A DNA stretch of 42,475 nt, from positions 1 to 42,475 of the forward strand of contig JBIKLY010000019.1 of the NCBI GenBank assembly GCA_044359525.1, in the 5' to 3' direction. Shown piece by piece: positions 34,893 through 42,475 of the stretch. Under the pieces are notes generated by a model. That model did not search any database. It saw nothing but the letters and a program-made list of their open reading frames with translations, and was not told the origin of the DNA. Numbering within the stretch: the stretch's first letter is position 1; every line of letters begins with the position of its first letter. The position numbers and the translations under genes are program-made. Source of the stretch: CAJBIL01 sp044359525. Its GTDB lineage: Bacteria; Pseudomonadota; Gammaproteobacteria; Burkholderiales; Rhodocyclaceae.

Positions 34893-35365
34893 GCCTTCAC
34901 CTCAACCAGCGAATGCGTCAGCACCAGCGCATCCTCGCGACCCTGTTCTGCCGGGTAATAGCCGCGCCGCACGCCAATCTGCTGAAAACCAAAATGCTTA
35001 TAAAGCGCCAGCGCCTTCTCATTCGACGGGCGCACTTCCAGCAGCAAGCTCGTTGCACCGCCCTGCCGCCCGGCGATCATCGCCTGACGCAGCAGGCGCG
35101 CGCCAAATCCCCGACCGCGATATTTTTCGGCAACACAGAGATTGAGCAGATGTACATCATCAACCGCCAGCATGACCACCAGATAGCCCGCCAACTCGCC
35201 ACCGACCCGGCACACCCAGCAACTGTAACCCGCCGAAATCGAATCGGCGAAGTTGCCGCGCCCCCAGGGAAAAGGATAGGCGCGATATTCAATGGCCAGA
35301 ACCTCATCCAGATCGTGCACATTCATCGGCAGCATGTCGCTGCGCGGCGCGAGCAAGGCGTTCAT
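34889..35365 (-). CDS. rimI: Ribosomal protein S18 alanine N-acetyltransferase RimI
   Basis: A 158-residue GNAT acetyltransferase that acetylates the N-terminal alanine of ribosomal protein S18. The family landmarks are IEYRAYPFPWGRGNFADS near residue 25, LCVAEKYRGRGFGARLLRQA near 82-101 (acetyl-CoA binding R/Q-x-x-G-x-G/A type) and LLLEVRPSNEKALALYKHFGF near 113-133. The start overlaps the tsaB stop and the stop overlaps the uracil glycosylase start, each by 4 bp. Pairing with tsaB is common in proteobacteria. Confidence 0.93.
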   Translation of the reverse strand: MNALLAPRSDMLPMNVHDLDEVLAIEYRAYPFPWGRGNFADSISAGYSCWVCRVGGELAGYLVVMLAVDDVHLLNLCVAEKYRGRGFGARLLRQAMIAGRQGGATSLLLEVRPSNEKALALYKHFGFQQIGVRRGYYPAEQGREDALVLTHSLVEVKA

Positions 35366-36039
35366 GCCTTGCCGCCTTCGGCCAGACGCTCGGCAACGGT
35401 CTTCGCCACCTTGTCGCGCACATAAAGCGGCGCCGCATCCGCCGGATCAAGGCCTTCGCCACGTGCGAGACGCGGCGCGGCAAGACGGGCAACGGCCGCG
35501 GCACTCGGCATCAGCTCAGGCAGCCAGACAGTAACAAAAGGCGCCAGACGCTCATGCAAGGCCGGATACGCTGCCAGCCCGTTGCCACAAGCCAGCCAGC
35601 CACCGTTGTCTGGCAAAGGCACGGCAGCCGGCGGATAGACGCCCACCGGGTCGCGCGGCATGCCCGCTTCAAAATAACCGAAATACACTTCACCCATGCG
35701 CGCATCGAGCGCAACGATCACCCGCTCGCCGCCACTGGCCAGCGCCATCGCATCAAGCGTACCCACCGGAAGCAGCGGTAAATCCTGCGCAAACGACAGC
35801 CCTTGTGCCACACCACAGGCCACCCGCAAGCCGGTAAACGAGCCGGGGCCGGCGCCAAAGGCGATGCCGTGCAGATCGCCAAAACCCAGCCCCGCTTCGG
35901 TCATCGTTGCACTGATCAGCGGCAGCAGGGTTTCCGAATGCGACACGCCTGCCGGGCAAGCACGCAGCAGCACTTCGCCGTCTCGCCAGAGGGCGATCGA
36001 CCCGGCGTCGGTCGAGGTTTCAAGGGCGAGCAGATTCAT
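35362..36039 (-). CDS. tsaB: tRNA threonylcarbamoyladenosine biosynthesis protein TsaB
   Basis: A 225-residue partner of TsaD and TsaE in making t6A at position 37 of ANN-reading tRNAs. It starts MNLLALETSTDAGSIALWR and has the family motifs HSETLLPLI near 34, GIAFGAGPGSFTGLRVACGVAQGL (about 60-83) and the C-terminal YVRDKVAKT. I chose ATG 36037-36039 over the open start at 36072 because ASKHA-fold proteins begin right at the MNLLALETST strand. It heads the minus-strand run tsaB-rimI-UDG-lemA-TPM-TPM and is divergent from selU. Confidence 0.94.
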   Translation of the reverse strand: MNLLALETSTDAGSIALWRDGEVLLRACPAGVSHSETLLPLISATMTEAGLGFGDLHGIAFGAGPGSFTGLRVACGVAQGLSFAQDLPLLPVGTLDAMALASGGERVIVALDARMGEVYFGYFEAGMPRDPVGVYPPAAVPLPDNGGWLACGNGLAAYPALHERLAPFVTVWLPELMPSAAAVARLAAPRLARGEGLDPADAAPLYVRDKVAKTVAERLAEGGKA

Positions 36040-36195
36040 GCGCCGTATTTTACCTGCCCTCAGCGGAGGCAAGCGGCTTGTTTAAAGGGGCAGATCCGGC
36101 CACGGGTCGTCCGGCAGATCAGCGCTGTGCTCACCGGATAGACCCGATACCCTTAAAATAGGCACTCACCGTTAAAAAAAGCGCAACGTCTACTC

Positions 36196-37248
36196 ATGAA
36201 ACAAGGCATCGCCTCCGTCAGGCAACTCGACGAACTTTCCGGCTTCGACGAGATCATCGACGTCCGCTCGCCCGCCGAGTTTGCTGAAGACCATATTCCC
36301 GGCTCGATCAACTGCCCGGTGCTCGACAACGAGCAGCGTATCGAGGTCGGCACGCTCTACAAGCAAGTTTCACCTTTCGAAGCAAAAAAAATCGGCGCCG
36401 CCTACGTCGCTGAAAACATCGCCCGCCACCTGCGTGCGCAGTTTCTTGACCGGCCGAAAACCTGGCGCCCGCTGATCGTTTGCTGGCGCGGCGGGCAGCG
36501 CAGCGGATCGATGAGTTTCATTTTCCGGCGCGTCGGCTGGGATGCGCAGCAGCTCGAAAACGGCTACAAGATTTATCGCAAGATGGTTGTCGACACCCTC
36601 GCTGAACTGCCCCGCCAGCTCAAACTCAAAGTTGTCTGCGGCGCTACCGGCAGTGGCAAGAGCCGTATCCTGCAGGCCCTCGGGCAACTTGGCGAACAGG
36701 TTCTCGATCTGGAGGAGCTGGCTTGCCACAAGGGCTCGGTGCTTGGCGTCCTGCCCGACTCGCCGCAGCCGTCGCAAAAGATGTTCGACTCAAAACTGCT
36801 TGTTGCGCTGCGTGCTTTCGATCTGAGCCGGCCCGTGTATGCCGAAGCCGAGAGCCGCAAGATCGGCTCGATCCAGCTGCCCGAAGCGCTGATCGAGACA
36901 ATGCGCAGTGCCGAATGCGTAAACATCAAAGCTGCGTTCGATGCGCGCGTGGACTTCCTGCTGCGTGATTACGATTATTTTCTGACAGCGCCCGCCTGGC
37001 TGATGTCGCGCCTCGATGCGCTGCGCAATCTGCAAAGCCGGGAAACCATCGCACGCTGGCATGAATATGTCGGCAAGGCACAATGGCGCGAACTGGTCAG
37101 CGAACTGCTTGAACTGCACTACGACCCGCTCTATCAACGTTCGCAGAATCGAAACTACGCCGGCTTCGGCACGCCGCAGAGCTTCGCTACCGATGACCTG
37201 ACGCCGGATGGCGTACAAGCGGTAGCGCGTCAAATCATCGACTGCTGA
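36196..37248 (+). CDS. selU: tRNA 2-selenouridine synthase SelU (MnmH)
   Basis: A 350-residue enzyme that replaces sulfur by selenium in 2-thiouridine at the wobble position of tRNAs for Lys, Glu and Gln, via a geranylated intermediate. The rhodanese domain (1-130) has the catalytic cysteine C96 in IVCWRGGQRSGS; C97 is the counterpart in E. coli. The P-loop GATGSGKS at 149-156 starts the second domain. Length is normal. Its stop TGA at 37246-37248 abuts the stop of the convergent methyltransferase gene with no spacer. No selenophosphate synthetase (selD) gene is in the window. Confidence 0.95.
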   Translation: MKQGIASVRQLDELSGFDEIIDVRSPAEFAEDHIPGSINCPVLDNEQRIEVGTLYKQVSPFEAKKIGAAYVAENIARHLRAQFLDRPKTWRPLIVCWRGGQRSGSMSFIFRRVGWDAQQLENGYKIYRKMVVDTLAELPRQLKLKVVCGATGSGKSRILQALGQLGEQVLDLEELACHKGSVLGVLPDSPQPSQKMFDSKLLVALRAFDLSRPVYAEAESRKIGSIQLPEALIETMRSAECVNIKAAFDARVDFLLRDYDYFLTAPAWLMSRLDALRNLQSRETIARWHEYVGKAQWRELVSELLELHYDPLYQRSQNRNYAGFGTPQSFATDDLTPDGVQAVARQIIDC

Positions 37249-37794
37249 TCAAAGCCGGGCGGCCACCTTACCACGCACGGCGCACAGTCGCTGTATCAAG
37301 GCCGGCTTCGGCAGATCAACATAGCCTTCCTCAAAAGCCAGAACCGACAAACCATTTTCTCTTGCCCAGTCGAGCAGTTCCTGCGACTGCAGCAAAAAAT
37401 CGGGATTCGATGGTTTTCCGTAGCGCTCGTTGCCGATCATGAAAGTTTCGTAGATCAAGACGCCGGGATCAGCCAACGCGGCCAGCATCGCTGGCAAGCG
37501 TGGACGGAAAAGATAGTTGGTGACGACGATGCCGGAAAATGTGTGTTGATCATAGGGCCACACACCGGCTTCCAGATCAGCCTCGCGCACCTGCACACCA
37601 TTGACTGCGGCCAGTTCGCCAAGTCCGGCAAGGTCACGATCAACCGCCTCGACTGGATGGCCGGCAGTAGCGAGCAATCGACTGTGGCGACCGCCGCCAC
37701 AAGCAAAATCGAGCACCTTCCCGCCCTTCGGAATCATCGGCAGGAAGCGACATACCCATGGCGAAGGCGTTGAAAAACCCGAATGTGTTGTCAT
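37249..37794 (-). CDS. Class I SAM-dependent methyltransferase (TehB-like)
   Basis: A 181-residue Rossmann-fold methyltransferase. The SAM-binding motif I is VLDFACGGGRHSRLLA at about residues 27-42, followed by the acidic end of strand 2 (VEAVDRD) and motif IV-like GIVVTNYLFRP. It belongs to the small tellurite-resistance/methyltransferase-like group; the substrate cannot be told. It shares no promoter with selU (convergent, stops abutting at 37248/37249) and is divergent from the OsmC-like gene, with 63 nt between starts. Confidence 0.85.
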   Translation of the reverse strand: MTTHSGFSTPSPWVCRFLPMIPKGGKVLDFACGGGRHSRLLATAGHPVEAVDRDLAGLGELAAVNGVQVREADLEAGVWPYDQHTFSGIVVTNYLFRPRLPAMLAALADPGVLIYETFMIGNERYGKPSNPDFLLQSQELLDWARENGLSVLAFEEGYVDLPKPALIQRLCAVRGKVAARL

Positions 37795-37857
37795 CTATTC
37801 ACCGTCGTTCCCGATTACTTTCATTTATCATGCCGATGATATCAAGGAGACTACACC

Positions 37858-38295
37858 ATGACACAAAACAATCATCACAGCACCGTCGTCGTCAATGAAA
37901 ACGGCCAAGGCCGCTACCAGCAGACAGTTCGTGCCGGCCGGCATACGCTGATTGCCGACGAACCTGCCAGCATGGGCGGGGCCGACGCCGGCCCGGCGCC
38001 CTTCGATTACCTGCTCGCCGCACTGGGTGCCTGCACCTCAATGACCTTGCGCATGTATGCCGAGATCAAGAAACTTCCTCTGACCGGCGTCTCGGTTGAG
38101 CTAAGCCACGAAAAAATCGAAATCGAAGGTCAGGGCAAACGCGACCGTATCGGGCGGATTATCACCCTGACCGGTGATCTGAGCCCGGAGCAGCGTACCC
38201 GCCTGCTCGAAATCGCCAATAAGTGTCCGGTTCATCGCACACTATGTTCGGATGTCGTGATCGATAGTTCACTGGCTGCTTCTGCCGATATTTGA
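37858..38295 (+). CDS. OsmC family protein
   Basis: A 145-residue OsmC/Ohr fold protein, probably a thiol-dependent peroxidase or related redox enzyme. The two conserved redox cysteines are C59 in LGACTSMTLRMYA and C123 in ANKCPVHRTL. The N-terminal strand region (FDYLLAALGA) and length fit the OsmC family rather than Ohr. AAGGAG lies nine bases before ATG 37858. It stands upstream of, and in the same direction as, the Pat gene, with a gap of 100 nt. Confidence 0.9.
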   Translation: MTQNNHHSTVVVNENGQGRYQQTVRAGRHTLIADEPASMGGADAGPAPFDYLLAALGACTSMTLRMYAEIKKLPLTGVSVELSHEKIEIEGQGKRDRIGRIITLTGDLSPEQRTRLLEIANKCPVHRTLCSDVVIDSSLAASADI

Positions 38296-38395
38296 GCGTC
38301 GAAACAGTCAGACTGAAACACAATCTGTGCTAAATTGCTGCAACGCAACACACCGCCAGTCACCCACTACCTCAATCACCCACAAGGTGAAAAAA

Positions 38396-41086
38396 ATGCT
38401 TGAACAACACTATTTAACCAGCCTTTTCGAACCAAAATCAGTTGCCGTCATTGGTGCCTCCGACCGCGAAAACTCGGTCGGCAACATCCTGTTTAAAAAC
38501 ATCCTGGAATCGGGCTACAAGGGTCGTCTTTACGCAATCAATCCGAAACACGAAACCGTTCAGGGCGTGCAGGCCTACAAGTCGATCGAAGAGATTGGCG
38601 CACGCGTTGAGCTGGCGGTTATCGCCACCCGCCCGCAGACCCTGCCGGATATCGTTGAACAATGCGGTCGCAGCGGCATCAAAAACGTCATTGTCATCAC
38701 CTCGGGATTTTCCGAAGCCGGTCATTCAGGCGCTGCGCTTGAGCGCAAGATGATGGAAATCGCGCGCAGCTACAATGTTCGCGTGCTCGGCCCCAATTGC
38801 CTCGGCATCATTCGCCCTGATCTCGGGCTGAATGCCACCTTTGCCCGCGTCAACGCCAACGTTGGCAACCTGGCGCTGGTTTCACAATCGGGCGCCATGT
38901 GCTCGTCGGTACTCGACTGGGCAAAAAGCAACCGTATCGGCTTCTCCAGTGTCATCTCACTGGGCAGTACCGCCGACGTCGATTTCGGTGAAATTCTCGA
39001 CTACCTGATCTACGACAACCGTACGCACTACATCCTGCTCTACGTCGAAGGCATCCGTAACGCCCGCCGCTTCATGAGCGCCCTGCGCTCGGCCGCGCGC
39101 ATCAAACCGATCATCCTGCTCAAGGCCGGTCGCCACGCGGCCGGCTCGGCTGCCGTGCAGACCCACTCGGGAATGATTGCCGGCTCCGATATTGTTTTTG
39201 ATGCCGCCGTACGCCGTGCCGGTGTTGTTCGCGTCAAGAACGTCGGCCAGCTGTTCTATGCCGCTAAAGCGCTTGCCTCGAAATTCCGCCCGCAAGGCAA
39301 ACGTCTGGCGATCATCACCAACGGTGGCGGCCCGGGGGCGATGGCCGCCGACCGCGCCGGTGATCTGGAAATCCCGCTCGCCAACCTGTCGATGGACACC
39401 ATCCAGAAACTCAATGCCACGATGCCGCCAACGTGGTCGCACAGCAATCCGATCGATATTGCCGGCGATGCCACGCCGGAACGCTACCGCGATGCCATTC
39501 TTGCTATCGCACAGGATGACGAAGTTGACGGCATGCTGGTGATGCTTTCGCCGCAAGCCATGACGCAGCCGATGGAAGTTGCAAAAGCTGTGATCGATGT
39601 CAGCGACCAGACTTCGAAACCGATTCTCACCTGCTGGATGGGCGAAGAGCAAGTTGCCGAAGCACGCCTCGCCATGGAGGCGGCCTCGATACCCGCTTTC
39701 CGCATGCCGGAAACTGCCGTCGAACTGTACTACCACATCTCGACCTACTACCGGAACCAGAAGCTCCTGCTGCAAACAACCGAACCCGGCCTGCAGCACG
39801 CCCGCCCCGAAACCGAAGGCGCCAAAATGCTGATCGAAGCGGTGCTGCAGGAACGCCGCAAGGTGCTCTCCGAAATGGAGTCGAAGGCCATCCTCCGAGC
39901 CTTCCGCGTGCCGGTGGCGCAAACCATGGTGGCGCGTACGCCGACCGAATCCCTGCTACTCGCCGAACAGATCGGTTTCCCGATCGCCATGAAAGTCGAT
40001 TCGCCGGATTTGATCCACAAGAGTGACGCCGGTGGTGTGCGCCTCAACATTACCAATGCACCGGCCGTGCGTAACGCCTACCACGACATCATTGAAACAG
40101 TGCAAAAAAAGCACCCGACAGCACGCATCAACGGCGTTTCGATCGAGCCCTACCTGGCCCGTCCGAATGGCCGGGAACTGATGGTCGGCGTCGTTCGCGA
40201 CCCGATCTTCGGGCCGATCATCACCTTTGGCGCCGGTGGCACCGAAGTCGAAATTTTCAGTGATCGTGCGGTGGCACTGCCGCCACTGAACCGTTTCCTG
40301 GCACAAGATCTGATCCGCTCAACACGTGCCTCCAAGTTGCTCGGCGAGTTCCGCAACATGCCGCCGGTCAACATGGAGGCGCTTGAGGAGGTTCTGCTCA
40401 ACATTTCCGAAATGGTCTGCGAATTGCCATGGTTGCAGGAACTTGATCTCAACCCACTGATAGTCGATGAAAACGGTGCGATCGCTGCCGATGCCCGTAT
40501 CGTTATCGACCACGCTTCGGCAAATGGTGACCGCTACTCACACATGGCAATTCACCCCTACCCGGCGCACCTCGTGCATGACTGGGAGTTGCCGGATGGT
40601 CGAACGGTAACGGTACGACCGATTCGCCCGGAAGATGCCGAACTGGAACAAGATTTCGTCAAGCGCATGTCGGACGAAAGTAAGTACTACCGCTTCATGG
40701 ATACCATCCGCGAACTGACCCAGGCCATGCTGGTGCGCTTCACGCAGATCGACTACGACCGGGAAATGGCTCTGGTTGCGACAATTCAAGACGAAAACGA
40801 TAAGGAGCTGCAGATCGGCGTATCGCGCTATGTCACCAATCCGGATGGCGAATCGGTTGAATTTGCCCTGGCGATCGCCGATGACTGGCAGAAGCACGGC
40901 ATCGGCCGCAAGCTGATGACCGCGCTGATTGACTGCGCCCGGATGAAGGGGCACCGCTCGGTGGTTGGTGACGTTCTGGCGATGAACACCAAAATGTTCC
41001 GCCTGATGAGCAGCCTCGGCTTCACCATTCACCCGCACCCAGAAGACCCCGCCGTCAAGCGGGTAGTCAAGCTATTGCAGGGATAA
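38396..41086 (+). CDS. Bifunctional NDP-forming acyl-CoA synthetase-like/GNAT protein (Pat type)
   Basis: An 896-residue protein of the Pat/PatZ/YfiQ type. Residues 8-135 form a CoA-binding Rossmann domain (SVAVIGASDRENSVGN), 145-460 the succinyl-CoA-ligase-like domains, 481-715 the ATP-grasp domain (MKVDSPDLIHKSDAGGVRLN) and about 725-890 a GNAT acetyltransferase (GIGRKLMTALIDCARMKGHR). The known role of such proteins is lysine acetylation of acetyl-CoA synthetase and other enzymes. H257 in TQTHSGMIAG-type context is at the place of the phosphohistidine of ADP-forming acyl-CoA synthetases, so ligase activity is possible. I chose ATG 38396 (MLEQHYLTSLFEPKSV) with AAGGTG upstream over the longer frame from 38327. 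A perfect hairpin follows 33 nt after the stop. Confidence 0.9.
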   Translation: MLEQHYLTSLFEPKSVAVIGASDRENSVGNILFKNILESGYKGRLYAINPKHETVQGVQAYKSIEEIGARVELAVIATRPQTLPDIVEQCGRSGIKNVIVITSGFSEAGHSGAALERKMMEIARSYNVRVLGPNCLGIIRPDLGLNATFARVNANVGNLALVSQSGAMCSSVLDWAKSNRIGFSSVISLGSTADVDFGEILDYLIYDNRTHYILLYVEGIRNARRFMSALRSAARIKPIILLKAGRHAAGSAAVQTHSGMIAGSDIVFDAAVRRAGVVRVKNVGQLFYAAKALASKFRPQGKRLAIITNGGGPGAMAADRAGDLEIPLANLSMDTIQKLNATMPPTWSHSNPIDIAGDATPERYRDAILAIAQDDEVDGMLVMLSPQAMTQPMEVAKAVIDVSDQTSKPILTCWMGEEQVAEARLAMEAASIPAFRMPETAVELYYHISTYYRNQKLLLQTTEPGLQHARPETEGAKMLIEAVLQERRKVLSEMESKAILRAFRVPVAQTMVARTPTESLLLAEQIGFPIAMKVDSPDLIHKSDAGGVRLNITNAPAVRNAYHDIIETVQKKHPTARINGVSIEPYLARPNGRELMVGVVRDPIFGPIITFGAGGTEVEIFSDRAVALPPLNRFLAQDLIRSTRASKLLGEFRNMPPVNMEALEEVLLNISEMVCELPWLQELDLNPLIVDENGAIAADARIVIDHASANGDRYSHMAIHPYPAHLVHDWELPDGRTVTVRPIRPEDAELEQDFVKRMSDESKYYRFMDTIRELTQAMLVRFTQIDYDREMALVATIQDENDKELQIGVSRYVTNPDGESVEFALAIADDWQKHGIGRKLMTALIDCARMKGHRSVVGDVLAMNTKMFRLMSSLGFTIHPHPEDPAVKRVVKLLQG

Positions 41087-41118
41087 GCGGCCGGTAGCGG
41101 ACTGCACCGCTGCAAACC

Positions 41119-41157
41119 AATGCAAACGGCCAGGCAATCTGCCTGGCCGTTTGCATT
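41119..41157. terminator. Perfect 18-bp hairpin between convergent genes
   Basis: AATGCAAACGGCCAGGCA at 41119-41136 pairs without mismatch with 41140-41157 across a 3-nt ATC loop. It lies between the convergent Pat and DUF3460 genes and probably ends transcription from both sides. Neither side has a real T run, so a simple intrinsic terminator is not certain. Confidence 0.65.
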
Positions 41158-41177
41158 GAAACCATACCTGTAACGCG

Positions 41178-41375
41178 CTACTGCTGATCGAAATTCACAT
41201 CGTAAGGATAGGAGCGATGCGCTTCCCGTGACGCGAGGTTGGCCTTCTGTTCGGTCACATCGGATTTCTTGTCCCACCAGATGGCGCGGCCAACGCGCTG
41301 ATCATCAATCCACTCAGGATGTTGAGCCAGTGCTTCGCGCATGAATTTTGTGTGTTCGGACTCGTACAGGGCCAT
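41178..41375 (-). CDS. DUF3460 family protein
   Basis: A 65-residue protein matching DUF3460, a small betaproteobacterial family: MALYESEHTKFMREALAQHP followed by IDDQRVGRAIWWDKK. ATG 41373-41375 has GGGAG eight bases upstream and fits the family start; the open frame to 41390 adds five unlikely residues. The function is unknown. It is soluble, mostly helical and ends SYPYDVNFDQQ. It converges on the Pat gene across the perfect hairpin. Confidence 0.88.
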   Translation of the reverse strand: MALYESEHTKFMREALAQHPEWIDDQRVGRAIWWDKKSDVTEQKANLASREAHRSYPYDVNFDQQ

Positions 41376-41492
41376 TCGTTTCACTCCCAACAGATAGCGT
41401 GATTACTTGATTGCGGACGATTTGAGGCGACAATTATAACCCGCTGGACAAAAGCCTGCCCGACCGGAATCACCCACTCAAGCGCCCCCGAA

Positions 41493-41726
41493 TCAGTGAT
41501 AGACAATCGGCCGCGCCGACCCCGAGCAATAGTCATCGAGCAGCGCATCGATCGACTCTTCATTGCGCTCGCCATCCGGAATACGGTCGATGGCTTCGCG
41601 CAAATCAATCGCCACCGAGCCATGGACATACAGGCTGCGGCTGGCCGCTTTATCCACCAGTTCAAAACCTTGCTGCACTGGATAAGCGACAATTGCATAG
41701 TGCTCGCTATCGTAGACGATGTTCAT
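41493..41726 (-). CDS. DUF3567 family protein
   Basis: A 77-residue protein matching DUF3567, another small family largely confined to Betaproteobacteria: MNIVYDSEHYAIVAYPVQQG, then FELVDKAASRSLYVHGSVAI and a short acidic helix ending DDYCSGSARPIVYH. ATG 41724-41726 has AAAGGGG upstream; the longer frame to 41756 is unlikely. The function is unknown. It lies upstream of the DUF3460 gene in the same direction with a 117-nt gap. Confidence 0.88.
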   Translation of the reverse strand: MNIVYDSEHYAIVAYPVQQGFELVDKAASRSLYVHGSVAIDLREAIDRIPDGERNEESIDALLDDYCSGSARPIVYH

Positions 41727-41891
41727 GATGACCCCTTTCTGCCCCGCAGGGCACACACCTTATTTGAGTCCAGATTCGTCGAATTCAAGGTTCCGTTTTG
41801 ATTATGTTGCGCTACCAGTATCCCCTTTCTGACAATCAGACTACGTGAAGTTTGACACAGGCAACAAGAATTAGTGCCCAAACCCGGCCAA

Positions 41892-42475
41892 TTACATACC
41901 CCTGCCAACCCGCAAAGCCGCGATCACGGCAAGCCCCTGCAACAGTGCCACACCGACCCACAACGCGTTGAAATGACCGCCATCCATCAGCGGCCCGAAA
42001 ATCAGTGGCGCTGCCGCCAACCCGACATCAAGCCCCGAATAGACAAAACCGTACACCCGCCCGAATGACGCCGCGCCCAGCCCCTGGGTCGCCGCCTTGC
42101 GCACCAGCAGGTCACGCGACGGCCCGGCGATACCGACACAGGCACCCATTGTCGCCATCAGCGGCAATACCGCCCAGGCAGCGACGACACTACCCGCCAG
42201 CAGCACACCAATCGCCGCCGCCGTCGACAGCCCGATGGCAATGATCCGATCCTGTGCCTGACGCGTGGCGATGAACCCACCCACTGCAATACCACCCGCA
42301 CCACCCAACAAATAGGCGATCAGACAGGAAGCCGCGCCGGCCAGTGAGAGTGCGTAAATGTTCTGCAACGATGCGGTCGAGTAGTTCTGCAAAGCGCCAA
42401 AGGCAGCGGTCGACAACAGAAAGAAAAGAAAACAAAGCCAGACTATCCCGCTACGCAAAAACCCGGTGGCTGGGC
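41892..42475 (-). CDS. MFS transporter, C-terminal part (5' end outside the window)
   Basis: A partial membrane transporter. The frame runs open to the window edge, so the N-terminal half lies beyond 42475. The visible 194 residues contain about six hydrophobic segments and the MFS-like cytoplasmic motif GGFIATRQAQDR between two of them, followed by LMATMGACVGIAGPSRDLLVRKA, which fits the second half of a major facilitator (drug/metabolite exporter type). The substrate cannot be named. A TTG at 42458 could be read as a start, but the segment LRSGIVWLCFLFFLLS is the usual beginning of the second six-helix bundle, so I treat the gene as truncated. Confidence 0.82.
   Translation of the reverse strand, partial: PATGFLRSGIVWLCFLFFLLSTAAFGALQNYSTASLQNIYALSLAGAASCLIAYLLGGAGGIAVGGFIATRQAQDRIIAIGLSTAAAIGVLLAGSVVAAWAVLPLMATMGACVGIAGPSRDLLVRKAATQGLGAASFGRVYGFVYSGLDVGLAAAPLIFGPLMDGGHFNALWVGVALLQGLAVIAALRVGRGM

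Overview
The window looks like a chromosomal segment of a betaproteobacterium, most likely order Rhodocyclales (Dechloromonas/Azonexus type). The grounds are the small betaproteobacterial families DUF3460 and DUF3567, a PHA-granule phasin, high GC coding sequence, several cyclic-di-GMP proteins, and FdhD/MobA molybdo-enzyme maturation genes. This placement comes from gene content read by eye, not from a search. No tRNA, rRNA, IS element, prophage or CRISPR array was seen.

Layout. 1-210 is the 3' end of glpD. 252-1229 (minus) holds a hypothetical protein and an RNase H-fold protein. 1329-3618 (plus) is a translationally coupled fdhD-mobA-HTH/PBP operon for formate dehydrogenase and molybdenum cofactor maturation. 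It converges on, and overlaps, an orphan FliD-C-like gene. 4558-5485 holds a possible 59-aa ORF, then the phasin gene with a clear sigma70 promoter and terminator. 5611-6410 has a small winged-helix protein and a DUF2721 membrane protein. 6427-9912 (minus) is a sigma54-activator response regulator followed directly by its Cache/HAMP histidine kinase. Divergent to it are an HDOD protein and a PAS-PAS-GGDEF-EAL protein (10231-13948). 13962-15111 (minus) holds an MBL-fold hydrolase behind a conserved hypothetical gene.

From 27620 down to 15360 runs a long minus-strand series: alr, a membrane protein, radA, an FtsX-like permease, a REC-REC-GGDEF diguanylate cyclase, ygiQ and typA. Three long imperfect inverted repeats interrupt this series. 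Each starts 16-18 nt after the stop codon of the upstream gene. Their arms are built of short tandem units (CGCAAAGG, CGCAGAGG/CGCGGAGG, CACGAAAN). They are the most unusual structure in the window.

27816-31938 (plus) carries a CHASE-PAS-GGDEF-EAL protein and lplT. 36039-31962 (minus) is a tight six-gene run: tsaB, rimI, family 4 uracil-DNA glycosylase, lemA and two TPM-domain genes. 36196-37248 is selU (mnmH), abutting a convergent methyltransferase gene. 37858-41086 holds an OsmC-like gene and a large Pat-type acyl-CoA synthetase/GNAT gene, ending at a perfect 18-bp hairpin. The end of the window has DUF3460, DUF3567 and the 3' part of an MFS transporter gene.

Themes: reversible c-di-GMP signalling (three GGDEF proteins, each with an intact inhibitory RxxD site, plus an HDOD protein), formate/selenium/molybdenum metabolism (FdhD, MobA, SelU), PHA storage, and translation or tRNA housekeeping (TypA, TsaB, RimI, SelU).
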